Below are positions 41,517 to 53,818 of a DNA stretch of 64,000 nucleotides, piece by piece. Each line of letters opens with the position of its first letter. Position 1 is the stretch's first letter. The position numbers and the translations under genes were made by a program. The DNA comes from Heloderma charlesbogerti (lineage: Eukaryota; Chordata; Lepidosauria; Squamata; Helodermatidae): contig JANEZZ010000794.1 of the NCBI GenBank assembly GCA_026122225.1, positions 124,001-188,000 of the forward strand, given 5' to 3'. The notes below the pieces were generated by a model. The model had not been told where the DNA came from, did not search any database, and saw only the letters and a list, made by a program, of their open reading frames with translations.

Positions 41517-43915
41517 TGCAAAACATGGCCCCTCCAGGAAATGCCTGACTTGTGTGGCGGATAACGTCCTCCTACAGAAAGTAGAGGAAGGAACTAGAGG
41601 ATCGGCTATCCTTGACTTGATCCTAACCAACAGAGATGACTTAGTGGATCAAGTAGCAGTTACAGGAACTCTGGGGGAAAGCGACCATGTTGTCTTTGAG
41701 TTCTTGGTTCTAAGGGAAGCAAAAGCCGAGTGTAGTCAAACGCGTACCCTGGATTTCAGGACAGCTGATTTTAATAAACTCAAAACAATGATCAGTAAGG
41801 TCCCATGGCAAGCGACGCTAACGAGAAAAGGAGTCCAAGATGGGTGGGAGCTTTTAAAAAAGGAAATTCTCAGGGCACAATTACAAACCATTCCAACAAG
41901 AAGAAAAGGTGGAAGACAACAGAAGAAGCCAATGTGGCTTCACAAAAACCTTAGGGATGACCTGAAAACAAAAAAGGACACATAGAGGAAGTGGAAAGAA
42001 GGCCAAGTAACAAAGGAAGAGTACAGGCAGATAGCACAGAATTGCAGGGATGGCGTCAGGAAGGCTAAAGCTGAGAATGAGCTGAGGCTAGCGAGGGATG
42101 CTAAAAACAACAAAAAGGCTTTCTTCAGCTACGTGCATAGTACAAGGCAGAGGAAAGAAATGGTGGTTCAGCTATTAAATAAGGATGGCAAAACGATAAC
42201 AGATGACAAAGAAAAGGCAGAGGTGCTCAATTCCTACTTTGGCTCAGTCTTCTCCCAAAAGAGGGTCTATGACCCCCCTGGCAAAGGCGAAGTACAGGCT
42301 GAAGGGGCAGGATTGCAGCTTGAGATCGATAGGCATATGATCAAGGAACACCTCATTACTTTCAATGAGTTCAAATCTCCAGGGCCAGATGAACTGCATC
42401 CTAGAGTAATAAAGGAACTGGCAGAAGAACTCTCAGAACCGCTGTCTATTCTCTTTGAGAAATCATGGAGGATGGGTGAAGGTCCGGATGACTGGAGGAG
42501 GGCTCATGTTGTCCCTATCTTCAAAAAGGGTAAAAAGGAGGAGCCTGGGAACTACAGACCAGTCAGTCTGACATCAATCCCTGGGAAAATTCTGGAGCAG
42601 ATTAGAAAGCAATCCATCTGGAAGCACCTTGAAAACAATGCAGAGATTTCTTGAAGCCAACACAGATTTGTCAAGAACAAATCCTGCCAGATGAATCTGA
42701 TCTTATTTTTTGATCAAGTCACCTCCCTTGTGGACTGTGGGAATGCTGTAGGCATCATATACCTCAACTTCAGCAAAGTTTTCGACAAAGTACCCCATGA
42801 TATCCTGATGAGCAAACTAGCTCAAAGTGGGCTAGATGAAACAACGATCCGGTGGATCCACAGTTAGCTACAGAATCAGACTCCAAGAGTGCTTATCAAC
42901 GGCACCTTCTCAAACTGGGGAGAGATAATGAGTGGGGAACTGCAGGGCTCAGTCCTGGGCCCAGGGCTCTTCAACATTTGTATTAATGATCGGAGGAGGA
43001 GGTGCAGGGAATGCTGATCAAATTTGCAGATGACACAAAATTGGGCAGGATACCTAAAACCCTGGAAGACAGAAAAAGAATTCAAAGTGATCTGGATAGA
43101 CTGGAGCGCTGGGCAGAAAACAACAGAATGACATTTAATAGGGATAAATGCCAAGTTCTGCACCCAGGAAAAAGAAACCAGACGCACAGTTACAAGATGG
43201 GGGATACGTGGCTCAACAACTCTACAAGCGAGAAGGATCTTGGAATTGTTGTAGATCACAAGCTGAACATGAGCCAACAATGTGATGTGGCTGCAAAAAA
43301 GGCAAATGCTCTTTTGGGCTGCATTCATAGAAGCATAGCTTCCAAATCCCGGGAAGTACTAGTTCCCCTCTACTCAGCAGTGGTTAGGCCTCATCTGGAG
43401 TACTGTGTCCAGTTCTGGGCTCCACACTTTAAGAAGGATGCAGACAAGCTGGAGAGGGTTCAGAGGAGGGCAACAAAGATGATCAGGGGACTGGAAACAA
43501 AGCCCTATGAAGAGAGACTGAAAGAACTGGGCATGTTTAGCCTTGAGAAGAGAAGACTGAGGGGAGATATGATAGCACTCTTCAAGTACTTGAAACGTTG
43601 TCACAGAGAAGAAGGCCAGGATCTCTTCTTGATCATCCCAGAGTGCAGGACACGGAATAATGGGCTCAAGTGACAGGAAGCCAGATTCCGGCTGAACATC
43701 AGGAAAAACTTCCTGAGTGTCAGAGCAATATGACAATGGAACCAATTCCCTGGGGAGGTGGTGGGCTCTCCCACACTGGAGGCCTTCAAGACGAGGCTGG
43801 ACAGCCATTTGTCAGGGATGCTCTGACTTGGATTCCTGCATTGAGCAGGGGGTTGGACCCGATGGCCTTGTAGGCCCCTTCCAACCCTACTATTCTATGA
43901 TTCTATGATTCTATA
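41517..43915 (+). mobile_element. CR1 LINE, 5'-truncated with complete 3' end, defective
   Basis: ORF2 starts in the endonuclease C-terminus (LQKVEEGTRGSAILDL) and covers reverse transcriptase and the C-terminal region. The 3' end has the TCTATGAT-type repeats. In-frame stops occur near 41,983, 42,652 and 42,867, and a frameshift near 42,985. Several of these lesions are shared with the copy at 50,995-52,307. Confidence 0.92.
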
Positions 43916-45035
43916 AAAAATCAGAAGTGTTACCTATTAACTTACCTGAAAAGTACAAGAAAGAAATCCATAGTAGAACAGAAATCTCTTGGAGTACGGG
44001 CACGTTGAAGAACTTAGGGATTAAATAAGAACAAATAGACTAAAATTATTGAAACTAAACACCAAACAAATATTTAGAAAATAGAGAAAACTTAAGCTGA
44101 CATGGCTGGGCAGGATAACAGCAATTAAGATGCCAATACTGTCACAATTATCTATTTATTCCAAGTATTACCAATCTCAATCTCGGTGGGTGGTCGAATG
44201 ATACAATGGCGGAAATTACTAAATGATTTCATTCATGAGGACAAAAGAGCTAGAATTAACAAGAACACTCAATACAGGGTACTTAGAAATGGGTGGTTGG
44301 AAATACCAACCATAATAAACATAATTTACAATTATGTTGTGTTGCATCTTAAATATCTTTTAACCGTGCTCCACACCACAAATAAAAAATCGCAGATTCT
44401 GATGAAATACAACAAAGGACAGAAAAGCCAATTACAAGGTATTCCATTCTTAATTAATTTGCCAAATATTTTAGAAAAGAGGCAGAATCCATTATTTCAA
44501 TTAACTCTGTGGGTATGGAAAAAGTGGATGAAAAGGCTGGCTCCCCCAATCTCACCCCTGACACACACACATTATCGTACACTCCTTTGAGTCAGACAAA
44601 TTTCAACAATTTGAAGTATGGACATCTCATAATATCTTTAGACTTAAAGATCTGTATGTTGGGATGACGCCAAAAACAGGTATATAATTGGCAGAACAAT
44701 GCGAACTGTATCATGTAAATGGCTTCAGGTCCATCAGGTTATCCATTTCATAGTTAATCCCATGTAAAGACCCAGGCTGCCAGACCCTACCGAGTTTTGA
44801 ACAAGTTATCTGTAACCTAGAAATGCAAAGCAAGGGTCTTACATCTGTAATATACAAAATTCTAGGAGTGGGGAGTACCCAAAGACTCAAAGCAACATGG
44901 GAAAAATTCTTTAAAGAAGTGATAGAGCCCAAGGAATGGAATTCAATGTGGACTAAGAAATCCATGAAGTCTGTCTCAGTGAGGGTCAGGGAAATCTTGA
45001 TTAAGGTAACGTTAAGAGGGAATCTCACACTAAGC
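43916..45035 (+). mobile_element. L1 LINE ORF2 C-terminal fragment
   Basis: Degraded frames resemble the L1 ORF2 C-terminal third: WHGWAG-like start, NLNLGGWSNDTMAE-like block, VWKKWMKRLAPPISPL and ATWEKFFKEVIEPKEWN. Many stops. It may belong to the same L1 as 39,836-40,309 with the reverse transcriptase core lost. Confidence 0.7.
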
Positions 45036-45107
45036 TGAGTATTTGGTGCAACTGATGCCAAATACTGGCATCAGTGCAACGCATTGGGTACATATATTCA
45101 AATGTTG

Positions 45108-47733
45108 CTGTTTCCCGCCTCCCAGCTGAGCAGAGCAGAGCAGAGCAAGCTGCTCCAGCTGGTCCAGGGACTACAGAAGCAGGCAAGCTCCCAGAGAGCG
45201 AGCTCCCAGAGCGAGCGAACAGGGGGAGCAAACAAGAGTTGGCCAGGGGAGTTCGGCAGGGGAGGTCAAGGGGGAGGCCCCTAACATTTGTTTTTATTTT
45301 TTTAACTAACTTTTTTCCATTTATTTGTCTTGTTACACACACTTTCACACCAGTGGGACTCTGCTTTTAACCTCTACTGAGTACAGGAGCAGGCACAGGC
45401 TAGTCTAAAACAATCACAAAGCTAGACACAAAAAGGGAAAAGAGGCTATGGAAGGACAAGACTCTCCAGTGGTGGTGACCTGCAAGGTGTGCACAATGTT
45501 TGTTTTCTTGCCTGAGAACAACGTGGCCGACACCTGCAACAAGTGCAAGTTGATCACGCTGCTGGAGGAAAAAGTAAGTGGACTGGAGTGGCGACTGTCG
45601 ACCCTCCGAGGAATAAGAGAACACGAAGAGTTGAAGCTTTGGGAAGGAAACTCAAGAACTTTGGGGCCCAGATAGTTTTCTCATCCATCCTTCCAGAAGT
45701 TAGAAGACAGAAAGGGAACGAAAAATACTCCGGGTGAATGACTGGCTACGAAGGTGGTGCCGACGAGAGAGATCTGGATTCTGGGACCACGGCCTATACT
45801 TCCTGGAAGATGGGCTGTTGGCAAGGGACAGGTTGCACCTCACAAAGGATGGGAAGAATGTGTTTGGCCACAGCATGAAGAACTTCATCAGGAGGGCTTT
45901 AAACTGAGTCCTACGGGGAAGGGAGATGTAAAGTTGGGGGTAACAATGGACGTAGGCGCATGCACTGCAACGGAGAGAACAGCTCTGATAGCACCCAATA
46001 ATAGTCACATGTAGGAAGAAAGCCAGACTATGAAGCACATGGTCTTCGATGTCTATATACTAATGCCCAGAGTATGGGAAACAAACAGAACGAACTTGAA
46101 CTCTTAATACAAGAGGGAAATTATGACCTGATAGGTGTAACTGAGACTTGGTGGGATGACTCTCATGACTGTAATACAGCAACTGAAGGATATAACTTGT
46201 TCAAAAAGAACAGGAGGGACAGAAAGGGAGGTGAGGTTGCACTGTATGTGAAAAATACATATCTCTGCACAGAAATACAGGAGGAGGAGCTTGGTAGCCC
46301 CATCAAGAGCAGCTGGATCAAAATAAATGGAGCAAAGAATAAAAGGAACCTGGTGGTCGGAGTCTACTACTGGCCACCCAACCAAGGAGAAGACGATGAG
46401 CTTGGTAGCCTCCTCCTCACTGATCCACCTCATCATACAGGAGGATGAGCTTGGTAGCCCCATCGAGGGCATCTGGGTTAAAATAAATGGAGCAAAGAAT
46501 AAAAGTCTACTACTGGCCACCCAATCAAGGAGAAGACAAGGATGAAACTTTTGAAAAGCAAGTAGCCGATGTTTCAAGGAAGCATGATGTAGTAGTAATG
46601 GGGGACTTCAATTTCCCCGATATTTGTTGGGAGACAAATTCTGCAAAACATGGCCCCTCCAGGAAATTCCTGACTTCTGTGGTGGATAACTTCCTCCTAC
46701 AGAAAGTAGAGGAAGGAACTAGAGGATCGGCTATCCTTGACTTGACCCTAACCAACAGAGATGACTTAGTGGATCAAGTAGCAGTTACAGGAACTCTGGG
46801 GGAAAGCGACCATGTTGCACTTGAGTTCTTGGTTCTAAGGGAAGCAAAAGCCGAGTGTAGTCAAACACGTACCCTGGATTTTAGGAAAGCTGATTTTAAT
46901 AAACTCAGAACAATGATCAGTAAGGTCCCATGGCAAGCGACTCTAACGAGAAAAGGAGTCCAAGATGGGTGGGAGCTTTTAAAAAAGGAAATTCTCAAGG
47001 CACAATTACAAACCATTCCAACAAGAAGAAAGGTGGAAGACAACAGAAGAAGCCAGTGTGGCTTCACAAAAAGCTTAGAGATGAGCTGAAAACAAAAAAC
47101 GACACATCTAGGAAGTGGAAAGAAGGCCAAGTAACAAAGGAAGAGTACAGGCAGGTAGCACAGAATTGCAGGGATGGCGTCAGGAAGGCTAAAGCTGAGA
47201 ACGAGCTGATTTTAGCGAGGGATGCTAAAAACAACAAAAAGGCTTTCTTCAGCTATGTGCATAGTAAAAGTCAGAGGAAAGAAATGGTGGTTCAGCTATT
47301 AAATAAGGACGGCAAAACGATAACAGATGACAAAGAAAAGGCAGAGGTGCTCAATTCCTACTTTGGCTCAGTCTTCTCCCAAAAGAGGATCTATGATTCC
47401 CCCCTGGCAAAGGCGAAGTCCAGGCTGAAGGGGCAGGATTGCAGCTTGAGATCGATAGGCATATGGTCAAGGAACACCTCATTACTTTCAATGAGTTCAA
47501 ATCTCCAGGGCCAGATGAACTGCATCCTAGAGTAATAAAGGAACTGGCAGAAGAACTCTCAGAACCGCTGTCTATTCCCTTTGAGAAATCATGGAATACG
47601 GGGGAAGTGCCAGATGACTGGAGGAGGGCTAACGTTGTCCCTACCTTCAAAAAGGGTAAAAAGGAGGAACCTGGGAACTACAGACCAGTCAGTCTGACAT
47701 CAATCCCTGGGACAATTCTGGAGCAGATGATAA
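45108..47733 (+). mobile_element. CR1 LINE with 5' UTR, deleted ORF1 and most of ORF2, no 3' end
   Basis: 5' UTR with (AGAGC)n to about 45,430, then ORF1 start (MEGQDSPVVVTCKVC). ORF1 jumps at about 45,630 from the coiled-coil region to the esterase C-terminal half, removing the GDS block. ORF2 endonuclease (TETWWDDSHDCN, VMGDFNFPDICW) has a local duplication near 46,390-46,530. Reverse transcriptase is reached but stops after SIPGTILEQMIK at 47,733, where BovB begins. Confidence 0.9.
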
Positions 47734-48267
47734 AAGCAAGGGAGAAAGGGGAAGATATACCCAACTGAATGCAGAGTTCCAGAGAATAGCAAGGAGAGAC
47801 AAGAAGGCCTTCTTAAATGAACAATGTAAAGAAATCGAGGAAAACAACAGAATGGGAAAGACTAGAGATCTCTTCAAGAAAATTGGAGATCTCAAGGGAA
47901 CGTTTTGTGCAAAGACGGGCATGATAAAGGACAAAGAAGGCAGGGACCTAACAGAAGCAGATGAGATTAAGAAGAGGTGGTAAGAGTACACAGAAGAACT
48001 ATACAGGAAAGATCTGAATGTCCCTGATAGCCATGATAGTGCGGTCACTGAACTTGAGCCAGACATCCTCGAGAGTGAAGTCAAGTGGGCCTTAGGAAGC
48101 ATTAGTAACAACAAAGCTAGCGGAGATGACAGGATTCCAGCTGAGCTATTTCAAATCCTAAAAGATGATGCTGTTAAAGTGCTGCACTCAATATGCCAAC
48201 AAACCTGGAACACTCAACAGTGGCCACAAGACTGGAAAAGGTCAGTTTACATTCCAGTTCCAAAGGA
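47734..48267 (+). mobile_element. BovB LINE fragment joined to CR1
   Basis: Minor frame breaks aside, it reads GERGRYTQLNAEFQRIARRD, KKAFLNEQCKEIEENN and KWALGSISNNKASGDD of the BovB linker and early reverse transcriptase. It starts exactly where CR1 stops and ends at an inverted CR1 piece. Confidence 0.88.
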
Positions 48268-48567
48268 AAAGGTCCCTGGGGGGTTGACAGTCGCTACTCC
48301 AGTCCACTTACTTTTTCTTCCAGCAGCGTGATCAACTTGCACTTGTTGCAGGTGTAGGCCATGTTGTTCTCAGGCAAGAAAACAAACATTGCACACACCT
48401 TGCAGGTCATCGCCACTGGAGAGTCTTGTCCTTCCATAGCCTCTTTTCCCTTTTTGTGTCTAGCTTTGTGATTGTTCTAGACTAGCCTGTGCCTGCTCCT
48501 CTACTCCCTAGAGGTTAAAAGCAGAGTGCCACTGGAGTGGAAGTGTGTGTTACAAGAAAAATAATTT
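48268..48567 (-). mobile_element. Inverted CR1 5' piece between two BovB fragments
   Basis: Reverse complement of CR1 5' UTR end and ORF1 start (coiled coil, CxxC motifs, MEGQDSPVAMT-type start). About 300 bp, without either CR1 end. Confidence 0.88.
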
Positions 48568-48568
48568 T

Positions 48569-50040
48569 TAACAAAGCTAGCGGAGATGACAGTATTCCAG
48601 CTGAGGTATTTAAAATCCTAAAAGATGATGCTGTTAATGTGCTGCATTCAATATGCCAACAAATTTGGAACACTCAACAATGGCCGCAAGACTGGAAAAG
48701 GTCAGTTTACATTCCAATTCCAAAGAAGGGCAACGCCAAAGAGTGTTCAAACTACCGTACAATTGCGCTCATTTCACATGCCAGCAAGGTGATGCTCAAA
48801 ATCCTACAAGCTAGGCTTCAGCAGTATGCGAACCGAGAACTACCGGAAGTACAAGCTGGGTTTCGAAGAGGCAAAGGAACTAGAGAACAAATCGCCAACT
48901 TTCACTGGATCATGGAGAAAGCGAGAGAATTCCAGAAAAATGTCTATTTCTGCTTCATTGACTACGCTAAAGCCTTTGATTGTGTGGATCACAACAAACT
49001 CTGGCAAATTCTGAAAGAGATGGGGGTACCAGACCACCTTACCTGTCTCCTGAGAAACCTGTACGAGGGTCAAGAAGCAACAGTAAGAACCACACATGGA
49101 ACAACCGACTGGTTCAAAATTGGGAAAGGAGTACGACAAGGCTGCATATTGTCACCCTGCTTATTTAACTTATATGCAGAGTACATCATGAGAAACGCCG
49201 GGTTGGATGAATCACAGGTCGGAATTAAGATTGCTGGGAGAATTATCAACAACCTCCGATATGCAGACGATACCGTCCTAATGGCAGAAAGCGAAGAGGA
49301 TCTCAAGAGCCTCTTGTTGAGGGTGAAAGAGGAGAGTGCAAAAGCTGGTTTGAAACTCAACATTAAAAAAACTAAGATCATGGCATCTGGCCCCATCACT
49401 TCCTGGCATACAGAAGGGGAAGAAATGGAAGCAGTGACAGATTTTACTTTCTTGGGCTCCAAGATCACCGCAGACGGTGACTGTAGCCATGAAATTAAAA
49501 GACGCTTGCTCCTTGGGAGGAAAGCTATGGCAAACCTAGACAGCATAGTAAGAAGCAGAGACATCACCTTGCCGACAAAGGTCCATCTAATCAAAGCTAT
49601 GGTTTTCCCAGTAGTAACGTATGGCTGTGAGAGCTGGACTATAAGGAAGGCTGAGCGCCGAAGAATTGATGCTTTCGAACTGTGGTGCTAGAGAAGACTC
49701 TTACGAGTCCCCTGGACTGCAAGGAGGTCAAATCAGTCCATCCTAAAGGAAATCAACCCTGAGTGCTCATTGGAAGGACAGATACTGAAGCTGAAGCTCA
49801 AATATTTTGGCCACCTAATGCGAAGAGAAAACTCTCTGGAAAAGACCCTGATGCTGGGAAAGACTGAAGGCAAAAGGAGAAGGGGACAGCAGAGGATGAG
49901 ATGGCTAGATAGCATCACGGATGCAATGAATATGAACTTGAGCACGCTCCGGGAGACAGCGGAGGACAGGAAGGCCTGGCGTGCTATGGTCCACGGGGTC
50001 ACGAAGAGTCGGACACGACTGAACGACTGAACAACAACAA
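48569..50040 (+). mobile_element. BovB LINE, reverse transcriptase to intact 3' end
   Basis: One open frame of about 380 codons (48,537-49,691) carries IPIPKKGNAKECSNYRTIAL, CFIDYAKAFDCVDH, GVRQGCILSPCLFNLYAEY and RYADDTVLMAESEEDL. After a TAG at about 49,689 the reading continues with WTARRSNQSILKEINPE, HLMRREN and MVHGVTKSRTRLND to the 3' end in CAACAACAA. Its first 155 bp repeat the end of the preceding BovB piece with about ten mismatches, so the two pieces are different copies. Confidence 0.93.
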
Positions 50041-50307
50041 ATTTTTTAGGAATGTATAATAACAATGAGATAATTGAGACGATGAGTCCTAATTGATGGG
50101 ACAGTAGATAGAAGTAGCTATGAGGTAATTTCTACACAAAGAAGTGTAGGTATGTGCTGATTTCACCAGGCCTGTGTACCTGTCAGCAGGAGAGGCTATT
50201 TCGTACTGAATGGGGAACTTGGGGCTTTGAATTTGATCTCTCCTTTTAAAGCTATTGGGACTAAAAGTTCAAGAACAAGACATTTTTAAGAAATACTATT
50301 TCCTGTT
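50041..50307. other. AT-rich flank, nothing recognised
   Basis: No reading frame or repeat family recognised between the BovB 3' end and a CR1 tail. Confidence 0.35.
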
Positions 50308-50562
50308 ATAGAATCATAGAATAGTAGGGTTGGAAGGGGCCTACAAGGCCATCGAGTCCAACCCCCTGCTCAGTGCAGGAATCCAAGTCAGAGCATCCCT
50401 GACAGGTGGCTGTCCAGCCTCGTCTTGAATGCCTCCAGTGTGGGAAAGCCCACCACCTCCCTAGGTAATGGGTTCCATTGTCATATTGCTTGAAGGCCTC
50501 CAGTGTGGGAGAGCCCACCGCCTCCCTAGGCAATTGGTTCCATTGTCGTATTGCTCTAACAC
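50308..50562 (-). mobile_element. CR1 3' end with internal 65-bp duplication
   Basis: Normal CR1 3' terminus, but the segment GCCTCCAGTGTGGGAAAGCC to TCATATTGCT is present twice in a row with several differences, so the duplication is not recent or joins two subfamilies. Confidence 0.85.
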
Positions 50563-50994
50563 CTATTATGCTATTAAGATCTAAGAATCTTTAGCAAAGC
50601 TTTAACAAGAAATGTTCTTGCGGGCACAGTCCTACCAGATGCCTGTCAGCCTCCGAACGCAGAGACTGATGGGCCTCCTGCATGCAGGAGGAGGAGCGCG
50701 GAGGTGTTTTGCCTAGACAGGCATTTCCACCCTTCTAGCTAGGGCTCTGCGGAGGGGGAATGAAGGGGGCTGGGAACAGCTGTATTCCCGCGACCCCAGT
50801 CCCCCCTCCCCACCCCCAGAACTGCCCTGTTTCCCTCCTCTCCAAGGCCACTTCTGTGGGCGTAGAGAGGCGGCAGGCGCAGTTCTCTCCACGCTGCCTG
50901 TGAGGGGAGGGGGAGGGGAGCTTGGCCCCTGGATCATAGGTCGGAGCCCTGTCTCCAACCTGAGATCCAGGAGTCCGACCTGCCCTATGGCCCC
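50563..50994. other. Unidentified spacer
   Basis: Mixed composition with GC-rich second half. No gene or repeat recognised. Confidence 0.35.
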
Positions 50995-52307
50995 ACAGAC
51001 GCTGTCAGAACTGCTGCCTATTCTCTTTGAGAAATCATGGAGGATGGGTGAAGGTCTGGATGACTGGAGGAGGGCTCATGTTGTCCCTATCTTCAAAAAG
51101 GGTAAAAAGGAGGAGCCTGGGAACTACAGACCAGTCAGTCTGACATCAATCCCTGGGACAATTCTGGAGCAGATTAGAAAGCAATCCATCTGGAAGCACC
51201 TTGAAAACAATGCAGAGATTTCTTGAAGCCAACACAGATTTGTCAAGAACAAATCCTGCCAGATGAATCTGATCTCATTTTTTGATCAAGTCACCTCCCT
51301 TGTGGACTGTGGGAATGCTGTAGGCATCATATACCTCAACTTCAGCAAAGTTTTCGACAAAGTACCCCATGATATCCTGATGAGCAAACTAGCTCAAAGT
51401 GGGCTAGATGAAACAATGATCCGGTGGATCCACAGTTGGCTACAGAATCGGACTCCAAGAGTGCTTATCAATGGCACCTTCTCAAACTGGGGAGAGATAA
51501 TGAGTGGGGTACTGCAGGGCTCAGTCCTGGGTCCAGGGCTCTTCAACATTTGTATTAATGATCGGAGGAGGAGGTGCAGGGAATGCTGATCAAATTTGCA
51601 GATGACACAAAATTGGGCAGGATACCTAAAACCCTGGAAGACAGAAAAAGATTTCAAAGTGATCTGGATAGACTGGAGCGCTGGGCAGAAAACAACAGAA
51701 TGACATTTAATAGGGATATTGGAAGCATAGCTTCCAAATCCCGGGAAGTACTAGTTCCCCTCTACTCAGCACTGGTTAGGCCTCATCTGGAGTCCTGTGT
51801 CCAGTTCTGGGCACCACACTTTAAGAAGGATGCAGACAAGCTGGAGAGGGTTCAGAGGAGGGCAACAAAGATGATCAGGGGACTGGAAACAAAGCCCTGT
51901 GAAGAGAGACTGAAAGAATTGGGCCTGTTTAGCCTTGAGAAGAGAAGACTGAGGAGAGATATGACGGCACTCTTCAAGTACTTGAAAGGTTGTCACAGAG
52001 AGGAAGGCCAGGATCTCTTCTTGATCACCCCAGAGTGCAGGACACGGAATAATGGGCTCAAGTGACAGGAGGCCAGATTCCGGCTGAACATCAGGAAAAA
52101 CTTCCTGACTGTAAGAGCAATAGGACAATGGAACCAATTCCCTGGGGAGGCGGTGGGCTCTCCCACGCTGGAGGCCTTCGAGACGAGGCTGGACAGCCAC
52201 CTGTCAGGGATGCTCTGACCTGGATTCCCGCACTGAGCAGGGGGTTGGACTCGACGGCCTTGCAGGCCCCTTCCAGCCCTACTATTCCATGAGTCTATGA
52301 TTCTACG
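50995..52307 (+). mobile_element. CR1 LINE, 5'-truncated, defective twin of the 41,517 copy
   Basis: Covers reverse transcriptase to the 3' end. It shares with the 41,517-43,915 copy the stop in NNAEIS followed by SQHRF, YLNFSKVFDKVPHD instead of YLDFSKAF, and the frameshift in [10 protein letters not shown]. It lacks about 210 bp at 51,719 (between FNRD and SIASKS). Confidence 0.92.
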
Positions 52308-52439
52308 ACGCTGTCTAGGGGCCTCGGGATTGCGCTCCATGTCATTTTATGCAACTTATATTTTAATGTGATGTTGCAAGTCTATTTCTCGTAAAAATTG
52401 AAAATGGATCAACAGATGCCCCCTCGCTCTTTCTTGTGA

Positions 52440-53480
52440 GCACAAACGCGACAGGGGATCCGCCTGGGCCAGCGGGCGGTGTGCGCTGAGTCTGCAGCGC
52501 CCCGGCGAGCTTCGGGTGCCCCGGCGGCCGAAGGCCCCAAGCGCGCGCGCCGTCGCTCGCGAACGCTCGGCAGAGGCCCCGTCCGGGACGCGCGGACGAC
52601 GCACTCGGCTCCTCGCGCGATCGGTCGCTCGGCATCGCGGCGCGGGCGTTGCTCGGACGCCGGCCCTTCGCAGGCGCGCTTCCAGAACGGCACGTCCCGT
52701 GCCTCCCGGCCGTCTCGGAACGCCCGGCTGACGGCGAGGAGCCGCCGGCCGCAGGCGCCCCGCCCCGGGACCGAGCAGCCTCTCGCCGCCCGCCGGCCGC
52801 AGCGGGGGCCGCCGTCGGGCTGGGCGGCCGCTTTGGCGGGGAGGCATCGGCTGTCAACGGCTCGCTGGAGCGCCCGCCGCGCCCCGGCCGCCGCGCCGCG
52901 AAGGGGCCCGCCCGAGCGGCGCGGAGGAGCGCTGCGCGGTGAGTCACGGGCGGCCGCGGGGGGCGAGGAGGGGCCCGGCGCAGGCGGGGCGGCCTCCTGC
53001 CCGGCGGGGGCGGCGCGCGCGAGGCCGGCGGCGGCGCGGTGTCCGCGGGGCTCCCCGGGGCGACGCCCGGGCCCCGTCACACCCTCTGGCTCCCCGGCAG
53101 CCCAGCCTCCGCGCGGAGGCGGCCCCTCCCGCCGGCCCCTCCTGCGTGCACCAGCAGCACCCCGCGCTGGCGTGGCGGGGCCCGGCCGGGCGCCTGCGGG
53201 GGCTGTGCTCCAGCATCCCCCGAGCCGGGGCGCCCCCGGGCCGTTCTCTGGGCGCTTTGGCCCCAGGCTGCCGCGCTGCGGGGGGGGCCGGGCGGGGCGG
53301 CCCGTGCCCCTTGCCCTACGGCCGCCTGCTCGGGGAGCCGAGCCTGGAGCTCCGGGAGCGCCCCGCGGCCAGCAGGTGCCCGTTCCTGTGGCGGGCAGCA
53401 ATAGCAGAGCGAGTGCCGGCAGAAGCAGCGCTCCCTGCCCCGAAGGGCGTGCTGGCCTCTTCTGGGGCCAAGCAGGAGCC
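52440..53480. promoter_or_regulatory. Strong CpG island, no gene assigned
   Basis: About 1 kb with very dense, undepleted CpG, ending sharply against repeats on both sides. On the + strand CTGCGCGGTGAGTCAC at about 52,933-52,948 contains a good donor-like GTGAGT, compatible with a non-coding first exon. No protein motif is recognised in the GC-driven open frames. It could be a promoter, a relic exon 1 or a hypomethylated orphan island. Confidence 0.5.
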
Positions 53481-53818
53481 AGCCCTCCAGGAATCTGAAA
53501 ATATGGGGGGGGTCTTGCTGAGTTCCCCTGCCCCCCACTTCTGGCAGGAGGCACTTCGGCTTTGATCCCATTCATGCCAAGCCGCTGCCCCGCCTGGCGT
53601 GTCTCCGCGCCCCTCCCGGGTCCCCTGCTGGAGTTCCTGAGTGTCCCAGCTGCCCTCTCTGACCATCACTGGCCTTCTCGCCTGGAGGCCCAGAAATGCT
53701 CTCCCTGCAAACTCTGGGCCTAAATCAGAGGGAAACCCTCTAGGCCCGATTGGGGGGGTGGGTCTCTTGCAACACAGGCAGCTCGCACTCCCATGGCTTT
53801 CCCCGGGGCGTCGCTAGG
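53481..53818. other. Flank between CpG island and BovB, nothing recognised
   Basis: Single-copy-looking GC-rich sequence without a recognised motif. Confidence 0.35.

Noticed and set aside
48108..48725. 155-bp BovB repeat around the inverted CR1 as a target-site duplication
   Set aside because: The two stretches differ at about ten positions, so they are separate BovB copies, not a duplication made at insertion.
26345..53800. A TGM7 gene next to TGM5
   Set aside because: TGM7 follows TGM5 in human, but no transglutaminase exon motif was seen upstream of 26,277. Absence from this window does not prove loss.
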